Below, in pieces: positions 20,211 to 30,747 of a stretch of DNA of 64,000 bases (position 1 is its first letter; every line of letters begins with the position of its first letter). The notes under the pieces are model-generated. The model had not been told where the DNA came from. It ran no database searches and worked only from the letters and a program-made list of their open reading frames with translations. This DNA is from Cladocopium goreaui. Taxonomy: Eukaryota > Sar > Dinophyceae > Suessiales > Symbiodiniaceae. Made by a program: the position numbers and the translations under genes. The stretch covers positions 124,001 through 188,000 of the forward strand of contig CAMXCT020000832.1 in the NCBI GenBank assembly GCA_947184155.2, given 5' to 3'.

Positions 20211-21108
20211 TGACTGTACCATCAGGTGGAACTTTTACATCCATGAAGCAGCCTGACTTTGGGTAGCTGCGTAGCTGGGCTTTTGACTCATGGCCATTGA
20301 ACTCATGGCCAGTTGTTGATCATCAAATGAGGGGGGACGACGTATAGTGACAATATCATCGTATCATCGGGATCAACTAATGATAATTAACTCGGGCCTG
20401 GTTTGGCGAAGCAGTGACAAGTAGCCGCCGATGCAGACAAGTCATGTCCTTTGGCGCTAGATATCATCAAATATCATCAAATATCATCAAAAATATCTAG
20501 ATATCTTAAAATATCTAAACTAGTAAAAGATTTTGATAGTGAATAAGTGAAAATCGGATCTTTTGCGCTGTTCTATCCTGTTCTCCAGTCCGGTTACGCA
20601 ACGTGACCGAGAACGAACAGCGTTCGGATCATCGGTCCAACGACGGGACGGTCGGGTTGGTAGAGCTATAGATAAACAGCACATCCATAGCAGATAGATA
20701 CAACCTGGTACTATTTTAATCATATAACCCGAGTACTGGATATCATACTTATATATATATATGTGATATTGTAGTGGTATATAGTCTAGTAATATGTAAA
20801 TAATCCCAAACACCGGGATTTCTGGTTGGTGGTTTTAACCATCTTGAAAAATATGAAAGTAAATGGGAAGGATTCTCCCATATAAAAAATGGAAAATGAA
20901 AAATGTTTGAAACCACCAACCAGCAACTGTTGGTATCTATAGCTGTTAGATAGATGTTGCTATCTATATAAATATATATATATACTATATTTTATAGCTA
21001 TAGATACAACATGATACAACTGCTGGCTTGAACAATTACCCCTATTGCTGGATGATCATAGAACTGTTGGATTATGGATCAATAGCTATAGATATCTATC
21101 TGGGCAAA

Positions 21109-21242
21109 TTATAATTCACTAACCTGAAATGTTGGGCCAGCTATTGGGATGATTCCTCTAAAATAAACCATGTAACTCATCATGTAACCATGATGAACCA
21201 GGCTTCGGGAGAACAGGCTTCGGTCGTGATCAAATTTGCCCA
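21109..21242. repeat. Family F copy
   Basis: Same modules as 20100-20210, ending GGTCGTGATCAAATTTGCCC. The ends TCTGGGCAAAT / ATTTGCCCAGA are inverted repeats. Confidence 0.75.
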
Positions 21243-21501
21243 GAATACATGTGTACTTTGAGGATGAATCCACTTAGTAAGTGATTAGCAACTGGGCTCT
21301 GGGCTTAGTCCTCCCGTTTACAAAAAACGGAGCATCCACGAATCAGGGACGACCCCAATCACCAGGGTTATTAAGCACTTACTAAGTGGGATGATCCTCA
21401 TATATATCTACACATTTTTGTATGCTTAGATACTTACATGAGATACAATTCTCAAATAGTCCAATTGTTCCCAGCTTACATCCAGACAAGAAGTCCCACC
21501 A

Positions 21502-21903
21502 GTGTCGCGGCATAGATCCATTGTAGAAGTATTTCCCTGGTCCAGCGACCATTTTTGCACAACAAAGTCAGATCTTTCCCTGTCCACAACTTGGCTCTTT
21601 ACAGCCATGCTTCCTCGGCTCCGCAACTGCGGTCACTATACAACCGAGGTAGGAATGGGAAGAAAATGCTATAAGAAATCGCTACGCAAGTTGATGCTTT
21701 CCCAACCTCGCCGACTCGAAATCTTTCGCGGTGCTGAGTCAGCTGATAGATGGGAAGTCACCAACGCTTGGCCAACTCTGCAGTCAGCAGAAGAAGCCAC
21801 AAAATTTTCTCAGGGGGGTGATCGAAAGTTGTGGGGAACAAAAGACGGAATCCATTGGTTTATCATCATGTTCCCTATGAAAGTTGCCACTCAATGGAGT
21901 TAA
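21502..21903 (+). CDS. Open frame just upstream of the four-exon gene
   Basis: 133-codon plus frame ending at TAA 21901-21903, only 24 bp before the next predicted start. It contains RKCYKKSLRKLMLSQPRRLE then AESADRWEVTNAWPTLQSAE and GGDRKLWGTKDGIHWFIIMF. Composition is protein-like. It may be one or more exons of the gene that follows or a separate gene. No family recognised. Confidence 0.3.
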   Translation: MSRHRSIVEVFPWSSDHFCTTKSDLSLSTTWLFTAMLPRLRNCGHYTTEVGMGRKCYKKSLRKLMLSQPRRLEIFRGAESADRWEVTNAWPTLQSAEEATKFSQGGDRKLWGTKDGIHWFIIMFPMKVATQWS

Positions 21904-21927
21904 TCCCCCAATTCTTGACACACCCAA

Positions 21928-22909
21928 ATGGCCATATGGCTTGTTAAAACTCAACTTGCCACTTCGGCGATAAGAAACACCAACAAGGTGGTGCCCCAGT
22001 TCGTTAGCTAAGTTGGTTTATAATTCCAATAACTATGGTTTATGGTAGATATGTATATGTATATATACATATATGATATATGGTTTATGTAGATATATAT
22101 ATATATATGGTAGATATATGTTTATGATATAAATATATCTATACTTACTATGGTTTATAAACCAACTTATAACTGGGGGGGCACCACCTTGAAGTACGAT
22201 GTATCCCTTGGGTGCCAAGACTTTGTGTCTCAGCAAATTGGCACCGCGTTCATCAACCTGACGAGGGGTCCCAAAGGGCAACTTCGGTTGTAAGGTGGGT
22301 AAAACAATGCCATCTGCACCATCCCCCAGTCATCACCATTTTTATAGGTGGTGTAAACCACTCCCAGTCATGGGTGGTTTATGGCATTGTTTTTCCCACA
22401 CGAACAAAAAAACTGGGGGACTAGGACTTGAATGGGACGACCTTTAGATCTGTCCCCGAAAGTGCTGCCCAGAATCTGTTTCGGAGGTGAAAACCAGAAA
22501 GGAGGTGGCCAAAATTTGGCAGGAGGATTGTGCTGATCTTTGTGAATGCAGACACCCCGATTGTCTGTACACTTGGATGTTTCCTAAAATTAGTGGCACC
22601 CCAAAAAAACATGGGTTCCAATACTAAAATTGCAAAAATGGTCGAACTTTGGATGATTTGGGGTACCCCAATTGTAGGAAATCCGCACTTGAGCAGGTTT
22701 CACAGATTCTTTTCAGGATTCCCAAGTACAACAATCACCAACAAAGCAAGGACTTTCCTCACCACTCATCACCCAACACACGATCGGCATCAACCCTGCC
22801 TCAATTGGTGAGGAGGACAACCTCTGCTCCCACTGCAACCTTTCCCCTGTGCAAACGACCCAGCACTTCCAGACCCCAGAGATTGAAACCCAACAAACAC
22901 TGCTCTTAG
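21928..22909 (+). CDS. Complete small four-exon gene, unknown protein of 155 aa
   Basis: Exons 21928-21987, 22195-22289, 22498-22578 and 22678-22909 (TAG) sum to 468 nt, exactly 156 codons. Junctions are CAACAAG|GTGGTG...CTTGAAG|TAC, CGGTT|GTAAGG...AACCAG|A, and TTGGAT|GTTTCC...TTGTAG|GAAATC. The protein starts MAIWLVKTQLATSAIRNTN, has GCQDFVSQQIGTAFINLTRG, then a Cys-rich stretch EDCADLCECRHPDCLYTWMK, and ends in a basic Ser/Thr/Pro tail (RPSTSRPQRLKPNKHCS). An in-frame TGA precedes the ATG. Each intron is built on a different repeat family (C, B, D). The first or second intron could instead end in the in-frame TAA at 22291. No homologue recognised. Confidence 0.5.
21986..22193. repeat. Family C inverted-repeat element as an intron
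   Basis: AAGGTGGTGCCCCAGTTCG at the left and CTGGGGGGGCACCACCTTG at the right, with inner arms AGCTAAGTTGGTTTATAA / TTATAAACCAACTTATAA and an AT microsatellite in the middle. It matches the predicted intron 21988-22194. Confidence 0.85.
22295..22400. repeat. Family B inverted-repeat element in an intron
   Basis: GTGGGTAAAACAATGCCATC to ATGGCATTGTTTTTCCCAC, followed by the roughly 70-bp extension shared with 16.8 kb. It lies inside the predicted intron 22290-22497. Confidence 0.85.
22579..22683. repeat. Family D element as an intron
   Basis: GTTTCCTAAAATTAGTGGCA at the left and GGGGTACCCCAATTGTAGGA at the right. GT and TAG|G lie in the terminal repeats, and removal joins codons TGG AT|G AAA. 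Confidence 0.8.
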
Positions 22910-23039
22910 GAGTTGTATCCCTGTAAAATGGTTGGTTAAATGTTAAAAGCTCCCATTTGAATTACGGCCATGGGATAGTTACCCCTACTTCCAGTGCCGT
23001 TGTAGTGAGGTCGTTACAATAATTCGTCCAATGGAATAT

Positions 23040-23640
23040 ATACATATATATATATACATATATATATATACGTGTATAGTTAAACACATATGCATATACA
23101 TAATAGGTCATAATACATGTGTATATATGTGTGTGTGCATGTATGTATAATATATCCTAATATACATATATACATATATATATATATATACATATATACA
23201 TATATACATATATACATATATACATATATACATATATACATATATACATATATACATATATACATATATACATATATACATATATACATATATACATATA
23301 TACATATATACATATATATACATACATATTTACATATATACATATATACATATATACATATATACATATGTACATATATACATATATGCATATATACATA
23401 TATACATATATACATATATACATATATACATATATACATATACATATATATACATACATATTTACATATATACATATATACATATATACATATATACATA
23501 TATACATATATACATATATACATGTTACATATATACATATGTACATATGTACATATAAACATATATACATATTTAATATAATATATATATATATATGATT
23601 ATATATGTATGATTATATATGTATGATTATATATGTATAC
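23040..23640. repeat. TATACA microsatellite
   Basis: About 600 bp of (ATATAC)n and ACATAT runs with a central TACATACATATTTACATA interruption repeated at about 23315 and 23445. ORFs on both strands (YICIYVYM) are artefacts. Confidence 0.95.
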
Positions 23641-23697
23641 GTAAAGAATACTAATCCAATAACATATATATGTACATATCCTTTCTCCAATCTCCAG

Positions 23698-23801
23698 CCA
23701 ATCACCCGCCTATGAAGGAGCTCCTTATCTTGGCGTTTCAACAGATATATTGGGCTCTCATTGCTGATCTCGTCGGCCTCGATGTTGCGAGTTCGCTGTG
23801 A
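23698..23801 (+). CDS. Candidate terminal exon, hydrophobic
   Basis: After CCTTTCTCCAATCTCCAG| the plus frame reads NHPPMKELLILAFQQIYWAL then IADLVGLDVASSL and stops at TGA 23799-23801. The polypyrimidine tract is good and the hydrophobic stretch LLILAFQQIYWALIADLVGL could be membrane-embedded. The upstream exon was not identified, because the TATACA array intervenes. Confidence 0.45.
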
Positions 23802-23850
23802 ACGATCAATAGCAGTACTGACAGGGAATATTAATGTAATAGTATACTTA

Positions 23851-23970
23851 CAAGGTGGTGCCCCATAGTTAGCTAAGTTGGTTTATAACTCCCGTAACTA
23901 TGGTTTATGGCAAATATAACTATAGTTAATGGGATTTATAAACCAACTTATAACTGGGGGGGCACCATCC
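23851..23970. repeat. Family C inverted-repeat element
   Basis: CAAGGTGGTGCCCCATAGTT to TAACTGGGGGGGCACCATCC, with arms GCTAAGTTGGTTTATAAC / TTATAAACCAACTTATAA. Confidence 0.85.
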
Positions 23971-24441
23971 TGTATTGATGGTAGTAATAATAACAGTTGT
24001 TAATGGATAGTCAATTACTATCTGATATTACTGTAACACTATTAACCGTATGAACTAACAATATAAGTATATTGTATGTACACTATCATCTAACTGATAA
24101 TAATACTGTCATATATTAATCGATCAATACATATAAATATAGATATAATATTCATATTTATATGTATAAATATATATATATATTATAGATATATATATAT
24201 AGATAGATAGATATTCGGGACCGTTTTACTGGTCGAATACCCAGCTGGATGAGCAAAACATGTTTGCCCAAAATTGACATGGTTCAGCATCTTTACAAAC
24301 CCAATCAGAATTCTTTGAAAAAAAAACGCATTGGGCTGGTTGATCATCATGATTCCTCCATTTTTCCCATGAACATTGCAATCTTTTTTCGGCATTTTTC
24401 GGCGACATCTCCTGATTTTTCCGAGGACCGGCCTTGGCAAC

Positions 24442-26806
24442 CTTGGCAGGTCGCGGTCGCGGCTTGGGGAGCCACTTCAGGGCCGCTTGCACTGCATCCA
24501 GCAGCATCAGCAGGTTGAAGCAACTCATCAGGATGCCACCAAACAGGCCACCTTGGAAAACTGCTGAGGAAAAATCAGTAAAATAAGTCTTTAATATATG
24601 TTTATGGCAACCCAAAAAAAATAGACTAGCTTTATTTTATCTCTATTTTTAGGACTAGATTTTACTTTGCTGCATCATTTTGGGGCTTGCTGTGCAACCA
24701 CCAACGATTTTATGCAAACAAATGCTTCACAGTGAACACCATGGATCCTCAATTCACTTCGATCATCGTTGAATCAGGTGGTCGTTCGATCAATGGCTAT
24801 GTGGTCCTTTTTGGGGACCTTCAAGGTACAGGGCTTTTGTCAAATCCCCATACAGCAGAAGGACGACCGCCAAAATACCCATTGAAACTGATCTTTCAGG
24901 TGACGACATGGGCCTTAGGCTTAGATCTGGGCAAACCTTGGTTGAGTAGCTTCGTGGTTTCGAATTGGTCCAATAAGCTTGGGGATTTGGGATTGAATGG
25001 GGTTAGATGCGGTTTGACCATGATCATGAAGCAAATCCAAGTAAATTCAATGAATGGAGGAAAATACCAGCCAGCTACATGTGAAGCAGGCTATCTATGG
25101 CTATCTGAGATTGCCGGTGCGATGGGGATTTCTGTTATGCGGCTGCATACTGACACGCTCACCCCCACCAGTCCTTACTAAAAAGGGGCAGTTGTGTCCT
25201 GGGCTTGAGCCACCATGAGAGTTCTGATATCCCTCATTCGGTCAAAATTGGGGAATCCCAAGAATGGTTAGCATTGAAACACAGCCAGTGACCTGGTTCT
25301 TCAAAGTGACCTTTGGAAAAAACCACCAGTTCGAGGTCACGTAACCAAAAATGAATGGAAGTTATAAAAAGTTACATGGCAGTGGGTCAAAACCTTGTAC
25401 CCCTGGTGAACATAAAAATAGCTGGTAAATGGATGTTCATCCCTCTAAAAATGGTATTAATAGGTATTGACTCATAGCCATATGTGATAATCAGGTTTTG
25501 ACCCACATCAAGAGTCGACTCTGTCTGGAACTCAGACGTTCCCTGCGGCACACTTGCGTCCAAAAAAATGAAATCCACTTATATAAAACCGCCAATAAAG
25601 AATGCTACCTCCAACAAAAACATTGCTTATGTAAAATACCCAGCGAAAAACTTTAATTCAAAAGAATTGGGTGATTTGTTCAAGCAGGTTTTGCTGATGT
25701 AAAATTCTCGAAACTCAGGCCAAAAACTCCAAAAGCACAATCTTCGCCTCATTTCACCTCACAGTCGAAAGTCAGCAGTTTTTTTTCCGCCAACCACCCC
25801 AACATCAGAGGCACCGCAAAGGAAGGGCACATTGCCTCGGTCATAGAACAACTTCAGCACCGCTAGGGTCTCGCCGATCCAAACGTAGCCCCGGGTGCAG
25901 CCGATGATGGCTAGCTGCAACAGCACGATGCCCTGCTGACTGGCAACTGGGGAACTGGGACTGGGGGATTTAACAATTATAACCAGCAAGATAATGATAC
26001 TAAATGGTTATAAATGGGTAACAATATTGAATACAAAATGGTTTAAATCCCCCAGTTGGTTATAAATGGACAACAGGATTTATAACCAACACGATAATGA
26101 TAATCAATATGGATAATTGGTTCAAAATGTAAATCTACAAATGACAATATAGCGAATATTGAATTTACACATGGAGAATTATGACCAATGTGGAAAATTT
26201 ATCACAAGCACAACTTGAATTTAAACCAATATGATACCAACAGGGAGAACTATAACCGAGCAAAATTTGGAGAAATGGATTGGATTTTACAAAACAGATG
26301 ATTTCAATGGGGACATTAAAGCGAGAATTATAACCAATATGACCAATATGATACAAACCAATGGTATTCTTGGGCACTGTATATAATATATATATATGTA
26401 TGTATATTATTGTTAAGTGCGGACATAAAGCCAATCAGTTTATAGGAGCACAATATGATTGGATCATTTAGCAATATGAGATGGGTTTGTCTGAAAATAG
26501 GGAATAGACTTAATCCATTGCAATTTTTCAGACAAATTTTGATCATTCAGCTGTGGTTTTGGGTATACCCCGTTTTCAACAAACCCTATATTGCCTCCGC
26601 TAGCATTTCTGTAACATCACGTATTTGCGGAGTTAAACCACCAGAAAATCATGTTAACTTCAAAAAAGAAATATATATATATATACACACTACTGCAACC
26701 TCAAAATGAGAAGATCTATCGAAACAGAAGGGCATTAGTATGAGTAGATAGATAGATAGATAGATAGATTGATTGATAGATAGATAGATAGATAGATTAG
26801 ATAGAT

Positions 26807-26846
<40 letters not shown>

Positions 26847-28080
26847 NNNNNNNNNNNNNNNNNNNNNNNNNNNNNNNNNNNNNNNNNNNNNNNNNNNNNN
26901 NNNNNNNNNNNNNNNNNNNNNNNNNNNNNNNNNNNNNNNNNNNNNNNNNNNNNNNNNNNNNNNNNNNNNNNNNNNNNNNNNNNNNNNNNNNNNNNNNNNN
27001 NNNNNNNNNNNNNNNNNNNNNNNNNNNNNNNNNNNNNNNNNNNNNNNNNNNNNNNNNNNNNNNNNNNNNNNNNNNNNNNNNNNNNNNNNNNNNNNNNNNN
27101 NNNNNNNNNNNNNNNNNNNNNNNNNNNNNNNNNNNNNNNNNNNNNNNNNNNNNNNNNNNNNNNNNNNNNNNNNNNNNNNNNNNNNNNNNNNNNNNNNNNN
27201 NNNNNNNNNNNNNNNNNNNNNNNNNNNNNNNNNNNNNNNNNNNNNNNNNNNNNNNNNNNNNNNNNNNNNNNNNNNNNNNNNNNNNNNNNNNNNNNNNNNN
27301 NNNNNNNNNNNNNNNNNNNNNNNNNNNNNNNNNNNNNNNNNNNNNNNNNNNNNNNNNNNNNNNNNNNNNNNNNNNNNNNNNNNNNNNNNNNNNNNNNNNN
27401 NNNNNNNNNNNNNNNNNNNNNNNNNNNNNNNNNNNNNNNNNNNNNNNNNNNNNNNNNNNNNNNNNNNNNATATATATGATATATATATATATATGTGATT
27501 ATATGATAAGGGATAGAATTCGAAACGAAGAAAGTGTGGCTTCACTCAGCATTCCCTCTTTTGATACTGCAGATCCACCCTGAAAAAATCAAAAAAAAAT
27601 CGGCCCATGTTGTTCGCTAGCTTTCAGAAACGGTTGTGAGTCAACATTCAGTTAACCTGGTGTAAACATACTCACGAATGAAGAGAAAATATCAATCTTT
27701 GGAGTTCATTGCGCCATGGTCAAGTGACGCCCTTTGTCACGAGCATCCCAGCGTCAGGATTCCAATGTTGATATTGACCCCAGGAACATGCTGTGCCCAT
27801 GACCTAATCCGACAAATGCCCATCATTTACTAATGATATGGTGAAAAATCCCAAAATGGCTACCCGTAAATCATCCATTTTAGTAAGATGTTCCCTTGTA
27901 TTTTGGGGTACTGTACCCCCATTCCAGGAAACCCCCATATCACCAGTTTATTGGTTCTACTCCCCCACGACACCCACGCGGCCCGCCCCGCTTTAACGTT
28001 TCGATGAGAGCTCCAGTGATCACTGACAGGGCCAAGAGAAAGGCCAGGGTGATCTGCCCAAAAATCGCGCTGGCTGCGGG
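24442..28080 (-). CDS. Exons of a membrane protein gene, split by an assembly gap
   Basis: Three minus exons. 27974-28080 after CTTTCCACAG| reads PAASAIFGQITLAFLLALSV then ITGALIETLKRGGPRG. 25804-25932 after AGTCAGCAG| has 43 codons in phase 0/0 and reads GIVLLQLAIIGCTRGYVWIG then ETLAVLKLFYDRGNVPFLCG. 24442-24560 after TTTCCTCAGCAG| reads FQGGLFGGILMSCFNLLMLL then DAVQAALKWLPKPRPRPAK with donor AAG|GTTGCC. All three carry a hydrophobic, probably transmembrane, segment, which suggests a multipass protein. The phases of the first and second exons do not match directly, and the gap at 26847-27469 may hide an exon. Family unknown. They may not all be one gene. Confidence 0.5.
24687..25181 (+). 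CDS. 164-codon open frame, uncertain
   Basis: Plus frame containing MDPQFTSIIVESGGRSINGY then VVLFGDLQGTGLLSNPHTAE. Amino-acid composition is plausible, but the frame lies antisense within an intron of the minus-strand gene. A few ORFs of this length are expected by chance in the window. No homology recognised. Confidence 0.2.
   Translation: MLCNHQRFYANKCFTVNTMDPQFTSIIVESGGRSINGYVVLFGDLQGTGLLSNPHTAEGRPPKYPLKLIFQVTTWALGLDLGKPWLSSFVVSNWSNKLGDLGLNGVRCGLTMIMKQIQVNSMNGGKYQPATCEAGYLWLSEIAGAMGISVMRLHTDTLTPTSPY
25382..25506. repeat. Family E inverted-repeat element
   Basis: GTGGGTCAAAACCTTGTACC to CAGGTTTTGACCCAC, with internal AAATAGCTGGTAAATGGATG. Relatives at 7.9, 35.0 and 37.7 kb. Confidence 0.75.
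26740..26846. repeat. GATA microsatellite at gap edge
   Basis: (GATA)n with GATT variants running straight into the N run. Confidence 0.95.
26847..27469. other. Assembly gap of 623 N
   Basis: Unbroken N run, flanked by a GATA array on the left and AT repeats on the right. Any long frame across it is meaningless. Confidence 0.99.
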
Positions 28081-28120
28081 CTGTGGAAAGTTTTGATCTT
28101 CACCCCATTTCTAGATTGTG

Positions 28121-28232
28121 CGGCCCCCAAGATAGCTAAGTTGCCTTATAAGTGGCTTAACTATGGTTTATGATTGATATAACTATGGTTAATGGTGTTT
28201 ATAAACCAACTTATAAATGAAGGGCACCATCC
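28121..28232. repeat. Family C inverted-repeat element, diverged
   Basis: CGGCCCCCAAGATAGCTAAG to TATAAATGAAGGGCACCATC, with the GGTTTATG and TTATAAACCAACTTATAA arms. Confidence 0.7.
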
Positions 28233-28849
28233 GGTAGATGATTTAGCCAGAAATGGTGGTGTTCCATAGCACAGGGGACTGAACATGACTTAAGCCTGTT
28301 TTGTTTTTGGTTGACCTTTAAAACAGGGGGATTGCACCAGCAAGAACTTCAAACGGAGATTGAAGGTGGACCCCCTACAACCCTGGGGATTTTGAGAAAT
28401 ACCCAGATAGAGATCATTGAACCCTGCGAACTGGCCTGATGCTAGCTTCAAAACTAGAACTATTGTGGAATTTCCTGTGGAATCAGGAAAAATATCTAGA
28501 GTTGAACCAGGAAACTGCAAACCCCTGCGCAAACTGGGCTAAAACCAATCGAACTGTGAATTCCTCAAGGAACTTCTAACCCCAGTTCGATCAAACAAAT
28601 GGAACAACCATGAAGATTTAACCAACCCCCCAGTCAGGTGACTCCCCCAATGATAGCAGGTGAAGATACGTCCTCATAAAATCTCATAAACATGGTCGTT
28701 GATTGTTAAATCCCGACAGGATGGTGCCACCCAGTGATTTTTGTTGCTTTATAAACCCCACTGACATCCATGAACTATATATGTTATCTACCATAAACCA
28801 TAGAATTCAGCCACTTTTTGTAGGCAACTGAACGCTATCCAACAGGGGT

Positions 28850-30274
28850 CCCATCCTGTATCCCTCGCCTTTGGCTCTGTGAGGTAAGTGATCAGCATCG
28901 CTGCGTCCATGGCGTCGCGGATGGCGCGGTGAACGGCACAGTGAACAGCAGCCCCTTGAACCCCCCCCTGGCGCGCTCGAAAGGTCGAATTCTCCGCCAC
29001 GGAGCAATGGAAAAATTTCCAACTACCAATGCCATGAAACGCAAATTGCGCGAAAAACCATTGGTATATGTGTGTGTGTTATTTATATATATATAGAGAG
29101 AGAGAGAGATGATTCTTTATGACATTCTATCTTGGCTGATCTGTGGTACCCCAACTTCATCAAAAAGCCACAGGACCCAGGAAAAATCCCCACAAGAAAG
29201 GCCATGGCCTTTCCCACCCCCATCACCCCTCAGAGATGCAATCGTTCGTTTTTTGCACCAGAACATTGAAGCATGTTTTGATGTGTTTTGATGTTTGCCA
29301 ACATCCACCATTCCGGCACAACCAAATCATCGATTTCCTCAGCGTCTTCAGCTCAAAGTTCCCGCCACCTTCCCTTTCCGAAACCAGCGCCTGATGTCAT
29401 CGATGTCCATGTCTAAGGCTTCCAAGGACCTAACCCAAGGTGCAGCGTGCAGACCAAATTCCCCATGGATTTGCTAGTGGTCCCCACCATGGCATATTGT
29501 CTGACGTATATTCCGACTATCTGACATAATTTCTGACAGATTATCTGACATGTTATCGTGCACATATTCTGACATGCTATCTGTCATATATTCTAAATTT
29601 TAATATGGCTTTTCACTTTACATTTATATATATGGCATTCCTTCTGGCATTCAATTTGGCAATCTAACATTTTAGCTGACATTCTATCCAGCATTCTATA
29701 TATTCTATTTGGCATTCAATCCAGCATAGTCTTCGGGTAGGAAGAGCCGGCGAGTTCGCAGACTGGCAAACAAGTTGGCCATGACGTGATGGCGAGGAAG
29801 ATGGCATGAAGGGCTGGGTGTGGCAGGGATGTGTGTGAGTGTGTAGGTTGGCGGGTAGCCCCGGGATGTATTGTCAAGATCGAGAGGCCCTCACCTGGCA
29901 GGTGGGGAATCAAAGGAACATGACGATGTCCAAAAGTAACCTGAAATTGGATTTCCAAACTCTGTTTGTATGGTTCTGGGTGTCTTTATACACGATAAAT
30001 CCCAAACCTCTATGTTGCAATTGATGGGTTCCCGATCTTGCCCAAACATGATCATACAAGTGCCGCATCTGTTGGCATGCTGAAAAAACTCATATCACGA
30101 AAAACTGGGGAGGATTCCCAACACAATTCCCATCATTCGGTCGTGACGGCACGACCTGCCACGGCCCCACCGTCCCATGCCGCTGCGGGGCTCATAAATC
30201 TTCCTTAGGGCATGAAGGCTGATGAGGTTGGGCGCCTTGGTGACGGCTTGCTGTGAGATGTTCGAAATGAGGAT
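28850..30274 (-). CDS. Exons of a gene with a DEDDh exonuclease-like motif
   Basis: 30156-30274 after GGTTCCAG| reads ILISNISQQAVTKAPNLISL then HALRKIYEPRSGMGRWGRG, donor GGCAG|GTCGTG. 29369-29473 after CCACTAG| has exactly 35 codons, phase 0/0: QIHGEFGLHAAPWVRSLEAL then DMDIDDIRRWFRKGK, donor AAG|GTGGCG. 28991 down to about 28850 starts in phase 0 after GGCGGAG|: STFRARQGGVQGAAVHCAVH then RAIRDAMDAAMLITYLTEP. The HRAIRDA stretch resembles the ExoIII motif (H-x-A-x-x-D-A) of DnaQ/ERI1-like 3-5 exonucleases. The other motifs were not located, so the assignment is tentative. The end of the last exon is not fixed. Confidence 0.5.
29480..29740. repeat. Decayed GCCAGA satellite, inverted
   Basis: TTCTGACATATTATCTGACA-type units, with TCTGGCATTCAATTTGGC and GCATTCTATCCAGCATTC, are reverse complements of the 12.3-kb array. 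Located just upstream, on the minus strand, of exon 29369-29473, probably in an intron. Confidence 0.7.
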
Positions 30275-30427
30275 CTGGAACCAGAATTGCATAAAACCAC
30301 TACAAATGTAAATGAGTGAAATAGGCTTTATTTGTGTATTATTTATATATATATATATGTACTACATATACTGTATATAGCTAGTATATATATATATTGG
30401 TGACATATGGCCCTGCGGCATACATCA

Positions 30428-30747
30428 ATGGAAAAAAAAAACTATTGCTGCACGGAGTTTGAAAGTGGATTCCAGGCGAGGAAAATGCGCCGATACGAGC
30501 AAGAAACCATGTGTGCTACAGTAAGCAGTGTGTGTGTGTGTCTTTTAAAAAAATGAGAAAGTTCTGCTGATGGAGCGCTATGAATCCTTCTGGGCAGGTC
30601 CTTTTTTGCACCACTAAGGTCCCAACCAGCGAGAAATCACTGCAAAGTTGCACAACTGCAGCGAAACTCATGTGGCCTGAGCGCCAGAGAGCCCGGGTCC
30701 ATGAGTTCGAAACGTTCGAAACCATGGGGATAGCCAAGCTATCATGA
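30428..30747 (+). CDS. Candidate two-exon small gene of 73 aa
   Basis: ATG 30428 opens MEKKNYCCTEFESGFQARKM then RRYEQETMCAT, donor ACA|GTAAGC at 30521. Exon 2 starts after TTTTTTGCACCACTAAG| at 30619 in phase 0 and reads VPTSEKSLQSCTTAAKLMWP then ERQRARVHEFETFETMGIAK, stopping at TGA 30745-30747. The protein is basic and polar with no recognised domain. The minus strand over exon 2 is also open (GHMSFAAVVQLCSDFSL) and could be an upstream exon of the exonuclease-like gene, so this is one of two readings. Confidence 0.35.

Larger units (their letters stand above)
19260..21480. other. Repeat-rich spacer; no gene supported
   Basis: Family F copies at 20100-20210 and 21109-21242, (ATATCATCAA)n at 20460-20490, and an inverted-repeat element at 21259-21398 with arms GAGGATGAATCCACTTAGTA / ACTAAGTGGGATGATCCTC. 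No convincing exon. Confidence 0.45.

Noticed and set aside
22713-22920. Plus frame with EEDNLCSHCNLSPVQTTQHF, reminiscent of a reverse-transcriptase zinc knuckle
   Set aside because: An overlapping frame joins perfectly to the upstream exon across the family D intron, and the resemblance is only a CxxC-like pair.
23080-23598. ORFs of 137-160 codons in the TATACA array
   Set aside because: Simple-sequence artefact on both strands.
24687-25181. 164-codon plus ORF as a confident gene
   Set aside because: Kept only at low confidence. A few ORFs of this length are expected by chance in 64 kb of six frames, and it lies in an intron of the minus-strand gene.
26649-27545. 298-codon minus frame
   Set aside because: It spans the 623-N assembly gap.
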